NCBI GenBank assembly: GCA_020639135.1
Contig: JACKHE010000004.1
Location: 1 to 64,000 of the forward strand
Length of the DNA stretch: 64,000 nt
Direction of reading: 5' to 3'
From: Phycisphaeraceae bacterium
GTDB taxonomy: Bacteria > Planctomycetota > Phycisphaerae > Phycisphaerales > UBA1924
The position numbers were made by a program, and so were the translations under genes. The notes below the pieces were generated by a model. The model made no database searches, had not been told where the DNA came from, and saw only the letters and a program-made list of their open reading frames with translations. The first letter of the stretch is position 1. The number at the start of each line of letters is the position of its first letter. This document shows, piece by piece, positions 1-9,668 of this stretch.

Positions 1-67
1 CGTCGTAACCCCAGTATTGCTTGAGGCTTTCGAGAATCGGATCGGCTGTGGATAACGTGTCGGTCAT
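1..67 (-). CDS. RecQ-like helicase, N-terminal fragment (runs off window)
   Basis: Only the first 22 codons are inside the window, read leftwards from an ATG at 67-65. The peptide starts MTDTLSTADP and continues into L-K-Q-Y-W-G-Y-D, which resembles the aromatic motif that opens RecQ-type helicases just before the F-x-P-L-Q Q-motif. The rest lies outside, so helicase motifs cannot be checked. It is divergent from the M16 protease pair. If right, two RecQ-family genes lie within about 4 kb. Other helicases of the same superfamily cannot be excluded from this fragment. Confidence 0.5.
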   Translation of the reverse strand, partial: MTDTLSTADPILESLKQYWGYD

Positions 68-101
68 CGCGGCGTGGGGGTGCTGATCGTGGTTCGGCGG
101 C

Positions 102-107
102 ACTGTA
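102..107 (-). promoter_or_regulatory. candidate -10 box for the leftward helicase-like gene
   Basis: On the minus strand the hexamer is TACAGT, which would place the transcript start about 30 bases before the ATG at 67. No convincing -35 is visible. The remaining 215-base divergent intergenic region (68-282) holds nothing else I recognise. Confidence 0.25.
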
Positions 108-282
108 CCGGGAATCCGCGGGTTTCGGGCGGGCCGGCTCTCAACCCCAACCCCATCAGGCGGTTGAAGACGTCGAGACGCCGCGACCGGGACCGACCCG
201 GCGCGACACCCATAGCATGGTGCACAAGCCGATCCGGAACACTCCGGCGGCTGTCCGACAACCGGAGATGGAGCAAGCAGCA

Positions 283-2025
283 ATGAACCGATGGACCCTG
301 ACGGCGTGCGCGCTCGTCGCGGCGTGCGCGCCGCTGGCCGGCGCCCAGCAGGTCGAGGTGGAGGAGTTCACCCTCGACAACGGGATGAAGTTCCTCCTCT
401 GCCCGAGGCACGATCAGCCCAACAGCATCGCGGCGGGATGGCTCGCCAAGGTCGGCAGCGCCAACGAGCGCCCCGGCATCACCGGCGTCAGCCACTTCTT
501 CGAGCACATGATGTTCAAGGGCACCGAGACCATCGGCACCTCGAACGCCGTCGCCGACCGCCGCATCATCGACCAGCTCGCAGCCATCCGCGACTCGCTG
601 CTCGACCTGCAGATGCACGTGCAGTACCCGCGATGGAAGGCCGGCGAGATCGACGACCCCTGGGACGCCGCCAACGACACCCCCGAGATGGCCGACCTCC
701 GCCAGCAGATGCGCGACCTCCAGGAGGAGCAGCGCGAGATCACCGTCAAGGACGAGTTCGACCAGGTGTACACCGAGATGGGCGGCTCGCAGATGAACGC
801 CTTCACCAGCGAGGACGTCACCTTCTACTTCATCACCGTCCCGAGCAACAAGTTCGAGCTCTGGGCGTGGATGGAGTCCGACCGCCTCGGAGACTCCGTC
901 TTCCGCGAGTTCTACTCCGAGCGCGACGTCGTCCACGAGGAGCGCCGCCTCCGCACCGAGTCCACCCCCACCGGCAAGTTCCAGGAGCAGTTCGACTCCA
1001 TGTTCTGGATGTCATCGCCCTACAACTGGCCCGTCATCGGCTGGACGAGCGACCTCAACAGCTACACCCGCGCCGACGCCGAGGCCTACTACGACACCTA
1101 CTACCGCCCCAACAACCTCGTCGGCGTCATCGTCGGCGACTTCGAGCCCGCCTACATCAAGCCCGTCATCCAACGCTACTTCAGCAGGCTCCAGGCCGGC
1201 GCCACCCCGCCCCCGGTCGTCACGCTCGAGATGGAGCAGCAGGCCGAGATGCGCATGTACGCCGAAGGCGACCTCCAGCCCCAGGTCGAGATCCGCTACC
1301 ACGCCGTCCCGTTCGGTCACAAGGACGGCTACGCGCTGGAGGTCCTCACGGAGCTGCTCAACGGCCGCACCGGGCGCCTCTACAAGAACCTCGTCGAGGG
1401 CAAGGAGATCGCCTCCAGCGCCTTCGCCGGGCAGGATCAGCGCAAGTACGCCGGTGCCTTCTCCTTCAGCGCCGAGACCAAGGGCGACGCCACGCCCGAG
1501 CAGCTCGAGGATGCGTGGTACGAGGTGATCGGCGACCTCCAGAAGAACCTCGTCCCCGAGCGCGAGCTCGAGAAGGTCAAGAACGGCATCGCCGCCGACT
1601 CCTACCGCAGGCTCCAGAACAACTTCTTCCTCATGATCCAGCTCGGCTACGCCGAGGCGATCGGCAGCTGGAAGGAGATCAACGAGGGCCCCAGGAAGCT
1701 TCAGGAGGTCACCCCCGAGCAGATCCGCGAAGTCGCCAACAAGTATTTCAAGAAGACCAACCGCTCCGTCGCGATCTACACCAGGTCCGAGGACGCGGCG
1801 CCGGTTGATCCGGAGCTCGCCGGGCTCGACCCGCAGCTCCAGGGCATGGTCCGGCAGGCGATCGCCCAGATCGCGGCCGAGACCGACGCCGCGGCGCTCG
1901 CCGACAACCTCGCCCAGATGGAGGCCCGCAAGGACCAAATGCCCCCGCAGTTCCAGCCCGCGATGGAGATCATCGCGAAGAAGGCCCGCGAGCGCCTCGA
2001 GGAGCTCCAGGCCGCCGGGAACTGA
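283..2025 (+). CDS. exported M16 family zinc metalloprotease (catalytic subunit)
   Basis: Insulinase/pitrilysin-family peptidase of 580 residues, predicted to be exported. The start is set at the ATG at 283 because it begins a clean signal peptide (MNRWTLTACALVAAC, cleavage near GAQQ); the frame is open further upstream from 217 but that part is Arg/Pro-rich. The inverted zinc motif H-x-x-E-H is present as HFFEHMMFKG, and a later E-E-R-R segment (DVVHEERR) could supply the third zinc ligand. M16 N-terminal and C-terminal-type domains follow, then a charged Ala/Glu-rich helical tail. The next gene, 34 bases downstream, encodes the non-catalytic half of the pair, as in two-subunit M16B enzymes. 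Confidence 0.92.
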   Translation: MNRWTLTACALVAACAPLAGAQQVEVEEFTLDNGMKFLLCPRHDQPNSIAAGWLAKVGSANERPGITGVSHFFEHMMFKGTETIGTSNAVADRRIIDQLAAIRDSLLDLQMHVQYPRWKAGEIDDPWDAANDTPEMADLRQQMRDLQEEQREITVKDEFDQVYTEMGGSQMNAFTSEDVTFYFITVPSNKFELWAWMESDRLGDSVFREFYSERDVVHEERRLRTESTPTGKFQEQFDSMFWMSSPYNWPVIGWTSDLNSYTRADAEAYYDTYYRPNNLVGVIVGDFEPAYIKPVIQRYFSRLQAGATPPPVVTLEMEQQAEMRMYAEGDLQPQVEIRYHAVPFGHKDGYALEVLTELLNGRTGRLYKNLVEGKEIASSAFAGQDQRKYAGAFSFSAETKGDATPEQLEDAWYEVIGDLQKNLVPERELEKVKNGIAADSYRRLQNNFFLMIQLGYAEAIGSWKEINEGPRKLQEVTPEQIREVANKYFKKTNRSVAIYTRSEDAAPVDPELAGLDPQLQGMVRQAIAQIAAETDAAALADNLAQMEARKDQMPPQFQPAMEIIAKKARERLEELQAAGN

Positions 2026-2059
2026 TCGTCGCAACACCAACAACAACACATCATCCAGG

Positions 2060-3559
2060 ATGAAACCCATGAACCGAACGAACACCATGCTGACGATCGC
2101 CGGCGCCCTCGCGCTGGGCGCCGCGCCCGGCGCCGCTCTGGCGCAGATGGGCATCCCCGCCCGGCCCGAGGAGATCCACTTCTCGGCGCTCGAGTTCGAG
2201 CCCCCGATGGCGCTCGACTACCGCTACGAGACCAGCGGCGGCGTCCCCGTGTACATGATGCCCAGCCACGAGTTCCCGCTGATCAACATCACCTTCAGCT
2301 TCAAGGGCGGCGAGTACCTCGAGACCCCCGACAAGGTCGGCCTCGCCAACATGACCGGCTCGATGCTCCGCCGCGGCGGGACCGCCTCGATGTCCGCCTC
2401 CGACCTCGACGAGGAGCTCGACTTCCTCGCCGCGCAGGTCCGCACCTTCGCCGGGGGCCAGCGCTCCGGCGCCTCGCTCAACAGCCTCGCCAGCAACTTC
2501 GACGACACCTTCGCCCTCTTCATCGACATGCTCCGCAACCCCGGCTTCCAGGCCGACAAGGTCGAGCTCTACCGCGACGAGATGCTCGAGCAGATGAAGC
2601 AGCGCAACGACGACGCAGGCCCCATCCTCAACCGGGAGTGGGACGCCATGCTCTACGGGCGCGACAGCTGGCAGGCCCGCGTGCCCACCGAGGCGACACT
2701 CAACGCCATCACCACCTCCGACATGCGCGAGTTCCACGACAAGATCTTCAACCCCGGCAACCTGATCATCGGCGTCACCGGCGATTTCGACCCCGACCAG
2801 ATGCTCGCCAGGATCAACAAGGCCCTCGCGGGCTGGCAGGCCGGGCCCCGCAACCCCGACGCCCCCGACAACCACGCCAGCTTCAACCCCGGCGTGTACC
2901 ACGTCGAGAAGGACATCCCCCAGGGCAAGGTCGCCATCGGCCAGCGCGGCGTCAAGCGTGACGACCCCGACTACTTCGCGCTGCGCATCATGAACGACGT
3001 GCTCGGCGGCAGCGGCTTCACGAGCCGCATCACCAAGAAGGTCCGCTCCGACGAGGGCCTCGCCTACTCCGCCGGTTCGCGCTTCAGCATGCCCGCCGAG
3101 CAGGACGGCGAGTTCATGGCCTTCTACCAGTCGAAGAACCGCACCGTCGCGCTCGCCGCCAAGCTGATCTTCGACGAGATCGACAAGATCCGCACCGCGC
3201 CGATCTCCGAGCAGGAGCTCGAGACCTCCAAGGCCTCGATCATCGAGACCTTCCCCAGGACGTTCGAGTCCAAGAACGCCACCGTGAATCTCTTCATCGA
3301 CGACGAATGGACCAAGCGACCCAGGGGCTACTGGCAGAGCTTCCGCGACAACGTCAGGGCCGTCACCGCCAACGATGTCCTCCGCGTCGCGCGCGAGCAC
3401 CTCGACCCCGACAAGATGGTCATGATGGTCGTCGGCAACTGGGGCGAGATCGAGGGCGGCGACCTCGAGGATCGCGCCGACATGAGCGACATCTTCGGCG
3501 GCTCCAACACCGAGCTGCCCCTGCGCGACCCGCTCAGCCAGAAGCCGATCCAGAACTGA
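2060..3559 (+). CDS. exported M16 family protein, non-catalytic partner
   Basis: Second M16-fold protein (499 residues), in the same operon as the catalytic gene before it. The ATG at 2060 gives a signal peptide (MKPMNRTNTMLTIAG, cleavage near ALAQ); an in-frame ATG at 2069 is also possible. The zinc motif is missing: where H-x-x-E-H is expected the protein reads VGLANMTGSML. It keeps the C-terminal substrate-binding segment with Arg and Tyr (VRSDEGLAYSAG). In two-subunit M16B proteases one chain carries the zinc site and the other the Arg/Tyr pair, so I infer an obligate periplasmic heterodimer. A strong terminator follows. Confidence 0.9.
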   Translation: MKPMNRTNTMLTIAGALALGAAPGAALAQMGIPARPEEIHFSALEFEPPMALDYRYETSGGVPVYMMPSHEFPLINITFSFKGGEYLETPDKVGLANMTGSMLRRGGTASMSASDLDEELDFLAAQVRTFAGGQRSGASLNSLASNFDDTFALFIDMLRNPGFQADKVELYRDEMLEQMKQRNDDAGPILNREWDAMLYGRDSWQARVPTEATLNAITTSDMREFHDKIFNPGNLIIGVTGDFDPDQMLARINKALAGWQAGPRNPDAPDNHASFNPGVYHVEKDIPQGKVAIGQRGVKRDDPDYFALRIMNDVLGGSGFTSRITKKVRSDEGLAYSAGSRFSMPAEQDGEFMAFYQSKNRTVALAAKLIFDEIDKIRTAPISEQELETSKASIIETFPRTFESKNATVNLFIDDEWTKRPRGYWQSFRDNVRAVTANDVLRVAREHLDPDKMVMMVVGNWGEIEGGDLEDRADMSDIFGGSNTELPLRDPLSQKPIQN

Positions 3560-3583
3560 TCGGTCCCGCACCGTGTGATCCCA

Positions 3584-3612
3584 GGGCGCCCCGCGATCGG
3601 GGCGCCCTTTTT
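3584..3612 (+). terminator. rho-independent terminator after the M16 pair
   Basis: A perfect 9-bp GC stem (GGGCGCCCC at 3584-3592 with GGGGCGCCC at 3599-3607) with a 6-base loop is followed by five T. It separates the protease operon from recQ. Confidence 0.9.
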
Positions 3613-3630
3613 CATGCGCCCCAACGCGTG

Positions 3631-3636
3631 TACCCT
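3631..3636 (+). promoter_or_regulatory. candidate -10 box, leaderless recQ transcript
   Basis: TACCCT lies 6 bases before the GTG start at 3643, so a start site 7 bases past the box is the start codon itself. There is no Shine-Dalgarno sequence. The box lies just after the upstream terminator, where a new promoter is needed. Confidence 0.45.
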
Positions 3637-3642
3637 GCCCAG

Positions 3643-5112
3643 GTGCCCTCGAACACCGCTATCACGCGCTCACAGCAAGCGCAGATCGAATCCGTCCTCC
3701 GGGAACGCTTCGGCTTCACGGCCCTGCGCCCGCTCCAGCGGCGGATCATCGAGCGCCTGATGTCCGGCGCCGGCGCCCTGGCGATCATGCCCACCGGCGC
3801 GGGCAAGAGCCTCTGCTACCAGCTCCCCGCGCTGGCGATCGACCGCCCCGGGACGACGCTCGTCTTCAGCCCCCTCATCGCGCTGATGGAGGACCAGGTC
3901 GCCGCCCTCCGCGCGAAAGGCATCCGCGCGGTGTACGTCAACAGCACGCTCGACAGGAAGGAACGCCTCCGCCGATACGCGCGCATCGCCGAGGGCGCCT
4001 TCGACCTCGTGTACGCCACCCCCGAGCGGATGCACAAGCCGGAGTTCACCGAGGCGCTGTCGAGCGTCCCGGGCGGCGTGAAGCTCCTGGCAGTGGACGA
4101 GGCGCACTGCATCTCGCGCTGGGGGCACGACCTCCGCCCCGCCTACCAGCGCGTCGGCGAGTTCCGCGGGCAGCTGGGCTCGCCCGTGACCATCGCGCTC
4201 ACCGCCACCGCGACGCCCGAGTGCCGCGACGACATCAAACGCGCACTCGGCCTCGACGACGATTCCATGCCGACCATCTCGGCGCCCATCGACCGCCCCA
4301 ACCTGACCATCGAGACGCGCCAGACCTGGGACGACGACGCGAAGATCGACGCGATCCGGGACATCGCGGCGAGCCGCCCCGGGACCGGCATCGTGTACTT
4401 CGCGCTCATCAAGGACCTCGACCGCTTCGCCGACCTGCTCCGCCATCGGCTGGACCGCCCCATCGCGATCTACCACGGCAGGCTCGACCCGGCGCAGAAG
4501 AAACGCGTGTACCAGCGCTTCATCGACGCGGCGCCCGGGGACAACCTGCTGCTGCTGGCGACCAACGCCTTCGGCATGGGCGTGGACAAGCCCGACATCC
4601 GCTTCATCATCCACGCCCAGATCCCAGGATCGCTCGAGTCGTACTACCAGGAGATCGGGAGAGCCGGACGCGACGGCCTCCCCGCCACCTGCGCCATGCT
4701 CTACAGCGCCGACGACCTGGCGATCCAGCACCGATTCGTCGAGTGGGCGAACCCCGGCGCCGACCTGCTCGTGCGCATCGCCGACGCCGCCGAGCGCAGC
4801 GCCCACGAGGACTTCAGCGAGGACGAGCTCCGCCTGGCGGCGCTGGGCAAGGGCGGCGACGGCGGGCGACTCCAGCACTGCTTCATCACGCTGGAGAAAC
4901 TGGGTGTCTTCGAGCCCACCGGCTTCCCCGATCGCTGGCGCCTGACCAGGCCCCTCGACCACGCCGAGATCGACCCGGCCGAGATCGAGGCCAAGACAAA
5001 GCGGGACCTCCAGCGGCTGCTCAACGTCGTGGAGCTCACCCGATCGGACGACCCCAGGCGGGTGATCCTGGACTACTTCGGCCCCGGCGGGGAAAACGCC
5101 GATCCCCGCTGA
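3643..5112 (+). CDS. recQ: ATP-dependent DNA helicase RecQ, short form
   Basis: Superfamily 2 3'-5' DNA helicase, 489 residues from the GTG at 3643. Visible motifs: LRPLQ in the N-terminal aromatic region, Walker A (PTGAGKSLCYQLP), the RecQ-specific DEAHCISRWGHD box, TATAT (motif III), ATNAFGMGVDKPD and the arginine-finger segment EIGRAGRDG. After the helicase core only a short winged-helix-like part remains. The zinc-binding cysteine cluster of the RQC region is not visible, and there is no HRDC domain. E. coli RecQ is about 610 residues, so this is a minimal RecQ. A GTG at 3628 is an alternative start. tyrA follows 32 bases downstream. Confidence 0.88.
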   Translation: MPSNTAITRSQQAQIESVLRERFGFTALRPLQRRIIERLMSGAGALAIMPTGAGKSLCYQLPALAIDRPGTTLVFSPLIALMEDQVAALRAKGIRAVYVNSTLDRKERLRRYARIAEGAFDLVYATPERMHKPEFTEALSSVPGGVKLLAVDEAHCISRWGHDLRPAYQRVGEFRGQLGSPVTIALTATATPECRDDIKRALGLDDDSMPTISAPIDRPNLTIETRQTWDDDAKIDAIRDIAASRPGTGIVYFALIKDLDRFADLLRHRLDRPIAIYHGRLDPAQKKRVYQRFIDAAPGDNLLLLATNAFGMGVDKPDIRFIIHAQIPGSLESYYQEIGRAGRDGLPATCAMLYSADDLAIQHRFVEWANPGADLLVRIADAAERSAHEDFSEDELRLAALGKGGDGGRLQHCFITLEKLGVFEPTGFPDRWRLTRPLDHAEIDPAEIEAKTKRDLQRLLNVVELTRSDDPRRVILDYFGPGGENADPR

Positions 5113-5144
5113 ACCCGAGCCCCCGAACGCCCGAAAACATCCCC

Positions 5145-6299
5145 ATGCCGACCGGCGCCGACCACCAGGGCAGACCGCTCGCCGTCCTGCGCGCGATGAT
5201 CGACTCGGTGGATCACGAGATCCTCCAGCTCATGGCGCGCCGCAACGGCCTCGTCGCCGAGGTCGCCGCGTTCAAGCGCGCCACCGGCAAGGCGATCCGC
5301 GACTTCGACCGCGAGCGTGAGCTCCTCGAGGACCGCCGGAGCCGCGCCGTCCCGCTGGGGCTCTCGCCTGAGGTGATCGAGTCCATCTGGCGCCTGACGC
5401 TCTGGGCCAGCCGCGACCGCCAGGCCGCGCTCAAGGCCGAGGTCCCGGAGAACATCGAGCCGCGCACCGTCGCCGTCATCGGCGGCAGGGGCGAGATGGG
5501 CGCCTGCATGGCGGGGATGTTCGCCGACCTGGGCCACGCCGTGATGATCGCCGACCTCGGCACGCAGCTGACCAACGAGGAAGCCGCGCGCCACGCCGAC
5601 GTCGTCGTGGTCTCCGTCCCCATCGACGCCACCGACGAGGTCATCCGCGCGATCGGGCCGCTCGTCCGCGAGGACGCGCTGCTGATGGACCTGACCTCCA
5701 TCAAGGCCGCCCCGGTCAGGGCGATGGTCGAGTCCAGCCGCGCGACGGTCATCGGCGCGCACCCGCTCTTCGGCCCCAGCGTTCATTCCCTCCAGGGGCA
5801 GCGCATCGTGCTCACGCCCGGACGCGTCCCGGAGGGCGACGCCTGGATGCCGTGGCTGCAGGCGATGCTCCACGCGAGAGGGCTCAACGCGCTCGTGACG
5901 ACCCCCGAGGCGCACGACGACGCCATGGCGATCGTGCAGGTGCTCACGCACTTCTCGACGGAGGTCCTCGGACGCACGCTCGACAACCTGAACGTCGCCG
6001 TCGGGGAAACCCTCGAGTTCACCTCCCCGGTGTACCTCATGGACATGCTGCTGACCGCGCGGCACTTCGCGCAGTCGTCGGCCCTCTACGCCTCGATCCA
6101 GATGCACAACCCGCGCACCGGAGAGGTCGCCGACGCCTTCGTCGCCGCGGCCACCGAGCTGCGCGACATCGCGTCACGCGGCGACCGCGAGGCCTTCGCC
6201 GCGATGTTCCGCAGCGTCCGCGACCGCTTCGGCCCCTTCAGGGACCAGGCGCTGGAGCAGTCGAGCTACCTCATCGACCGCCTCGTCGAGCGGGCCTGA
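5145..6299 (+). CDS. tyrA: bifunctional chorismate mutase / prephenate dehydrogenase
   Basis: Tyrosine biosynthesis: converts chorismate to prephenate, then oxidatively decarboxylates it to 4-hydroxyphenylpyruvate. It has 384 residues, close to E. coli T-protein. The N-terminal AroQ-type mutase helices (about residues 10-95) contain RNGLVAEVAAFKRATGK. The NAD-binding dehydrogenase domain starts with VAVIGGRGEMG and has the HPLFGP active-site motif, then the all-helical C-terminal dimerisation domain. The N-terminal-mutase arrangement with GG-x-G-x-M-G matches the enterobacterial type. It lies downstream of recQ with no functional link, and its end is only 12 bases from the convergent RND gene. 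Confidence 0.92.
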   Translation: MPTGADHQGRPLAVLRAMIDSVDHEILQLMARRNGLVAEVAAFKRATGKAIRDFDRERELLEDRRSRAVPLGLSPEVIESIWRLTLWASRDRQAALKAEVPENIEPRTVAVIGGRGEMGACMAGMFADLGHAVMIADLGTQLTNEEAARHADVVVVSVPIDATDEVIRAIGPLVREDALLMDLTSIKAAPVRAMVESSRATVIGAHPLFGPSVHSLQGQRIVLTPGRVPEGDAWMPWLQAMLHARGLNALVTTPEAHDDAMAIVQVLTHFSTEVLGRTLDNLNVAVGETLEFTSPVYLMDMLLTARHFAQSSALYASIQMHNPRTGEVADAFVAAATELRDIASRGDREAFAAMFRSVRDRFGPFRDQALEQSSYLIDRLVERA

Positions 6300-6311
6300 T
6301 CAAACCGCGCT

Positions 6312-9300
6312 TCACGCCGACGAGGCCAGCCGCGCCTCAGCGACAGGGCGCCGCGCGAGCATCCGCTGCACATCAAAGACCAGGCTCAGCAGCAGCGGCA
6401 CGAGCACGAGCGTGAACAGCGTCGAGAGCAGCAACCCCCCCACCACCACGCCGCCCAGGCCGCGGTACAGCTCCGAGCCCGAGCCGGGCATCAGCACCAG
6501 CGGCGCCATGCCGCCGACCGAGGTCAGCGAGCTCATGAAGATCGGGCGCACACGCGATCGCACCGACTCGCGGATCGCCTCCCGCGCCGCCATGGGCGGG
6601 GCGTTGGTCTCCGTGTCGCCGTTCATGAAGTTCAGCGCCTGGTGCACGATCAGGATCGCGTTGTTGACCACCACGCCGATGAGCAGCACGAACCCGAGCA
6701 TTGTCAGCACGTCCAGCGACTGCACGGGCATGTACCGGTTGTGCGTGCTCCAGACGAAGACCAGGTAGAGCGCGATGAACCCGCCCAGCGTCGCCGGGGG
6801 CACGCTCGCCATGATCACCAGAGGCCGCACGAAGCTCTGGAACAGCACACAAAGCAGCAGGTAGATCACCACCAGTGCCAGGAACAGCGAGCTGTTGACC
6901 AGCCCCCTGAGCGTCCCGTCGCCCAGCAGCGCGCTCCGCACCGCCGCCAGCTTGCTCGCCGAGCCCGCGAAGAGCGTGTCCACCGTCTCCGGGATCACGC
7001 CCGAGGCGCGGTCCGCAGCGATCATCGCGCCCAGCTCGTCGATCGCCTGCTCCAGCGGGAGCCCGTCCGGCGCCGAGAACTCCAGCGTGATCGCGCGCCG
7101 GCGGTCCACGCGGTTGATCTGCGGCGCGCTCGTCGTCCGCTCCAGACGCGCCAGGCTCGACAGCGGGACGATGCGCCCGATCGGCGTCGCGATCGGCGTG
7201 TCGGCCATCCCGCGCATATCGCGCTGACCCACCGCGTTCTTCGAGATCAGCTTCAGGTCGATCGACTCCCCGCTCTTGCGGTACTCGCCGATGATCGACC
7301 CGTCGCCGTTGGACTGGACCGCGAAGCCCAGCTCCTCCGGCGTCAACCCGACCTCGCTCAGACGCACCCGGTCCGGGATGATCCGCAGCTCCGGCCCCGG
7401 GATGTTGAAGTTCGCCGGATCGGGCTGCACCGACCCGAACCCGTACCGCTGCCCGATCTCCATCATGAACGCCGTCGCCGACGACGTCACCTCGTCGAGG
7501 TCGTCGCCCACGAAGTCGATCTTCACCGCGCTGCCCGTCGCGCCGCCGACGCGGAACAGCGGCATCTGGAACGCGAACGCGAGCACGCCCGGCGCCACCT
7601 CGCTCCGCGTCGCCTCCGCGAAGAGCGGGATCACGTCGATCGATCGCTTGTCGTTCTCCGCGATGGCGCCGTGGAACATGCCCCACCCCGTCGTCGCCAC
7701 GGCGAAGTAGTTCACGATCGGCGGCGGCGTCACGCTCGGGCCCGGCTGCATCTTCGAGTAATCGAACGTCGCCACCGGGGGCAGTGTGGATGGGTCCCGC
7801 TTCGGGGGCCCCCCGTTCGGGCCCGGCGCCGCCTCCCAGTAGGGGCGGACCGTCGTCTCGATCCGCTCCGCCAGCGTGCGCTTCTGGTCCAGGTTGTACC
7901 CCGAGGGCGGGATCAGCATCCCGAAGATCAAGTTCCGGTTCCCGCGGGGCAGGTAGTCCGAGGGCGGCAGCAGCGCCAGCGCCGCCACCTGCGAACCCAC
8001 CACCATCAGCAGCACGATCACCACCCGCGCGACCCAGCTCCCGCACAGCCGGTACACCAGCCCCGCGATCCAGTCCGGAGACCTGTGCAGCGGCGCCGCC
8101 AGCGCGAAGAGCCACTTCAGGTGCTTGTGCTGCTTGACCGAGTGGTCGATCGGACGCAGGAATCTCGCCGCGGCCGAGGGGATGACCGTCACCGACACCG
8201 CCAGACTCAGCGTCACCGCCGCCACAATCGCCAGCGCGATGTCCCGGAACAGCAGCCCCGCCTCCTCCTGGATCAGCAGGATCGGGATGAACACGGCGAT
8301 CGTCGTCAGCGTCGAAGCCAGCACCGCGCCCCACACCTCGCGCGTCCCGTTGTACGCGGCCACGCGTGGCGACTCGCCGAGCTCGAGCCGGCGGAAGATG
8401 TTCTCCAGCACCACGATCGCGTTGTCCACGACCATGCCCACCGCGAACGCCATCCCCGCGAGGCTGATCACGTTCACGCTCCGGCCCATCGCGACCAGCG
8501 CCACCACCGCGCCGACCACGGAGATCGGGATGGCCAGCGCGATGATCGCCACCGACCGAACCGATCGCAGGAACAGGACCAGCACCAGGACGGCCAGCGC
8601 GCCGCCGAGCCAGATGTTGTTCCGGACCAGCGCGATCGCCTCATCGATGTACACCGTCTGATCGAACACCTGCCGCAGCTCGAACGAGCCGTTGAGCCCC
8701 AGCCGACGAGCCTCGGCGTCGAGCATCCCGCCCGGCGCGTTCATCCGGGCGATCTCGGCGCGGATCCCCCGCATGACCTCGATCACGTTCGAGCCCGTCT
8801 CGCGCTGCGCGTTGATCGCAAGCACCTCCCGCCCGCTCGAACGCACAAAGCTGTTCGGCTCCTTGTACGTCTCGACGACCTCCGCGACGTCGCCGATGCG
8901 CACGGGGCCGCCGGGCGTGTCCACGATCACGGTCCGCTCGACGTCCTCGACCGATTCATACTGCCCGATCGTGCGCACGCGCACATTCGTCTTGCCCTCG
9001 GCGAGCTCGCCCGCCGAAATGTTCCTGTTGGAGCCGCGGATCGCGCTGGCGAACTGCGCCGGGGTCACGCCCCGCTGCGCCAGCTCGACCGGATCGAAGC
9101 GGATCTGCAGCTCGCGCTCGACACCGCCCAGCGCATTGACCTCCGACACGCCCGGGATCCGCTCCATCGCCGGCTTGATCCGGTCCAGCGCGAAGTCCTG
9201 CATCGTCCGCATGTCGAAGCCGGGGTCGTCCGTCGAGAGGATGATCCACGCGATGTAGTCGCGGTTCTGGGGGTCCGAGTCCTCGACGACCGGCTCGTCG

Positions 9301-9665
9301 GCGTTCTCCGGGTAGTCCGGGACCTCGCGAAGCTTGTCGCTGACCTCGCGCAGCGCCACGTCCTTGTCCGTCCCCACCTGGAACTCCAGCCGGATCGTCC
9401 CGATCCCCTGCTGGCTCTGGCTCGTCATCGCCTTGAGGTTGCTGATCCCCTGGAGCTTCTCCTCCTGCTTGTCCACGATCTCCTGCTCGATCTCCTCGGG
9501 GCTGGCGCCCTCCCAGAACGTCGAGACCGAGATCACCGTGTCCTCGACGTTCGGCGTCAGCTGGATCGGCACACGCTGGATCGCCAGGACACCCGCCAGC
9601 AGCACGAGGATCACCCCCACCGCCACCGTCACCGGGTCCTTGATCGAAAGCTTGATCAGGTTCAT
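6312..9665 (-). CDS. RND efflux pump inner-membrane permease (AcrB/HAE1 type)
   Basis: Proton-driven resistance-nodulation-division transporter, 1117 residues, slightly longer than AcrB. It starts MNLIKLSIKDPVTVAV (TM1), followed by a periplasmic porter domain with WEGASPEEIEQEI, TM2-6, a second periplasmic loop with a Pro-rich insertion (around PPKRDPSTLPP), and the second TM bundle. The TM4 proton-relay segment reads GMVVDNAIVVLEN: AcrB has two Asp, here the second is Asn. TM10 has GVVVNNAIL. It is the last gene of a TetR-adaptor-permease operon, 3 bases after the adaptor. No TolC-type outer-membrane gene is nearby. Substrate unknown. Confidence 0.93.
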   Translation of the reverse strand: MNLIKLSIKDPVTVAVGVILVLLAGVLAIQRVPIQLTPNVEDTVISVSTFWEGASPEEIEQEIVDKQEEKLQGISNLKAMTSQSQQGIGTIRLEFQVGTDKDVALREVSDKLREVPDYPENADEPVVEDSDPQNRDYIAWIILSTDDPGFDMRTMQDFALDRIKPAMERIPGVSEVNALGGVERELQIRFDPVELAQRGVTPAQFASAIRGSNRNISAGELAEGKTNVRVRTIGQYESVEDVERTVIVDTPGGPVRIGDVAEVVETYKEPNSFVRSSGREVLAINAQRETGSNVIEVMRGIRAEIARMNAPGGMLDAEARRLGLNGSFELRQVFDQTVYIDEAIALVRNNIWLGGALAVLVLVLFLRSVRSVAIIALAIPISVVGAVVALVAMGRSVNVISLAGMAFAVGMVVDNAIVVLENIFRRLELGESPRVAAYNGTREVWGAVLASTLTTIAVFIPILLIQEEAGLLFRDIALAIVAAVTLSLAVSVTVIPSAAARFLRPIDHSVKQHKHLKWLFALAAPLHRSPDWIAGLVYRLCGSWVARVVIVLLMVVGSQVAALALLPPSDYLPRGNRNLIFGMLIPPSGYNLDQKRTLAERIETTVRPYWEAAPGPNGGPPKRDPSTLPPVATFDYSKMQPGPSVTPPPIVNYFAVATTGWGMFHGAIAENDKRSIDVIPLFAEATRSEVAPGVLAFAFQMPLFRVGGATGSAVKIDFVGDDLDEVTSSATAFMMEIGQRYGFGSVQPDPANFNIPGPELRIIPDRVRLSEVGLTPEELGFAVQSNGDGSIIGEYRKSGESIDLKLISKNAVGQRDMRGMADTPIATPIGRIVPLSSLARLERTTSAPQINRVDRRRAITLEFSAPDGLPLEQAIDELGAMIAADRASGVIPETVDTLFAGSASKLAAVRSALLGDGTLRGLVNSSLFLALVVIYLLLCVLFQSFVRPLVIMASVPPATLGGFIALYLVFVWSTHNRYMPVQSLDVLTMLGFVLLIGVVVNNAILIVHQALNFMNGDTETNAPPMAAREAIRESVRSRVRPIFMSSLTSVGGMAPLVLMPGSGSELYRGLGGVVVGGLLLSTLFTLVLVPLLLSLVFDVQRMLARRPVAEARLASSA

Positions 9666-9668
9666 CGC

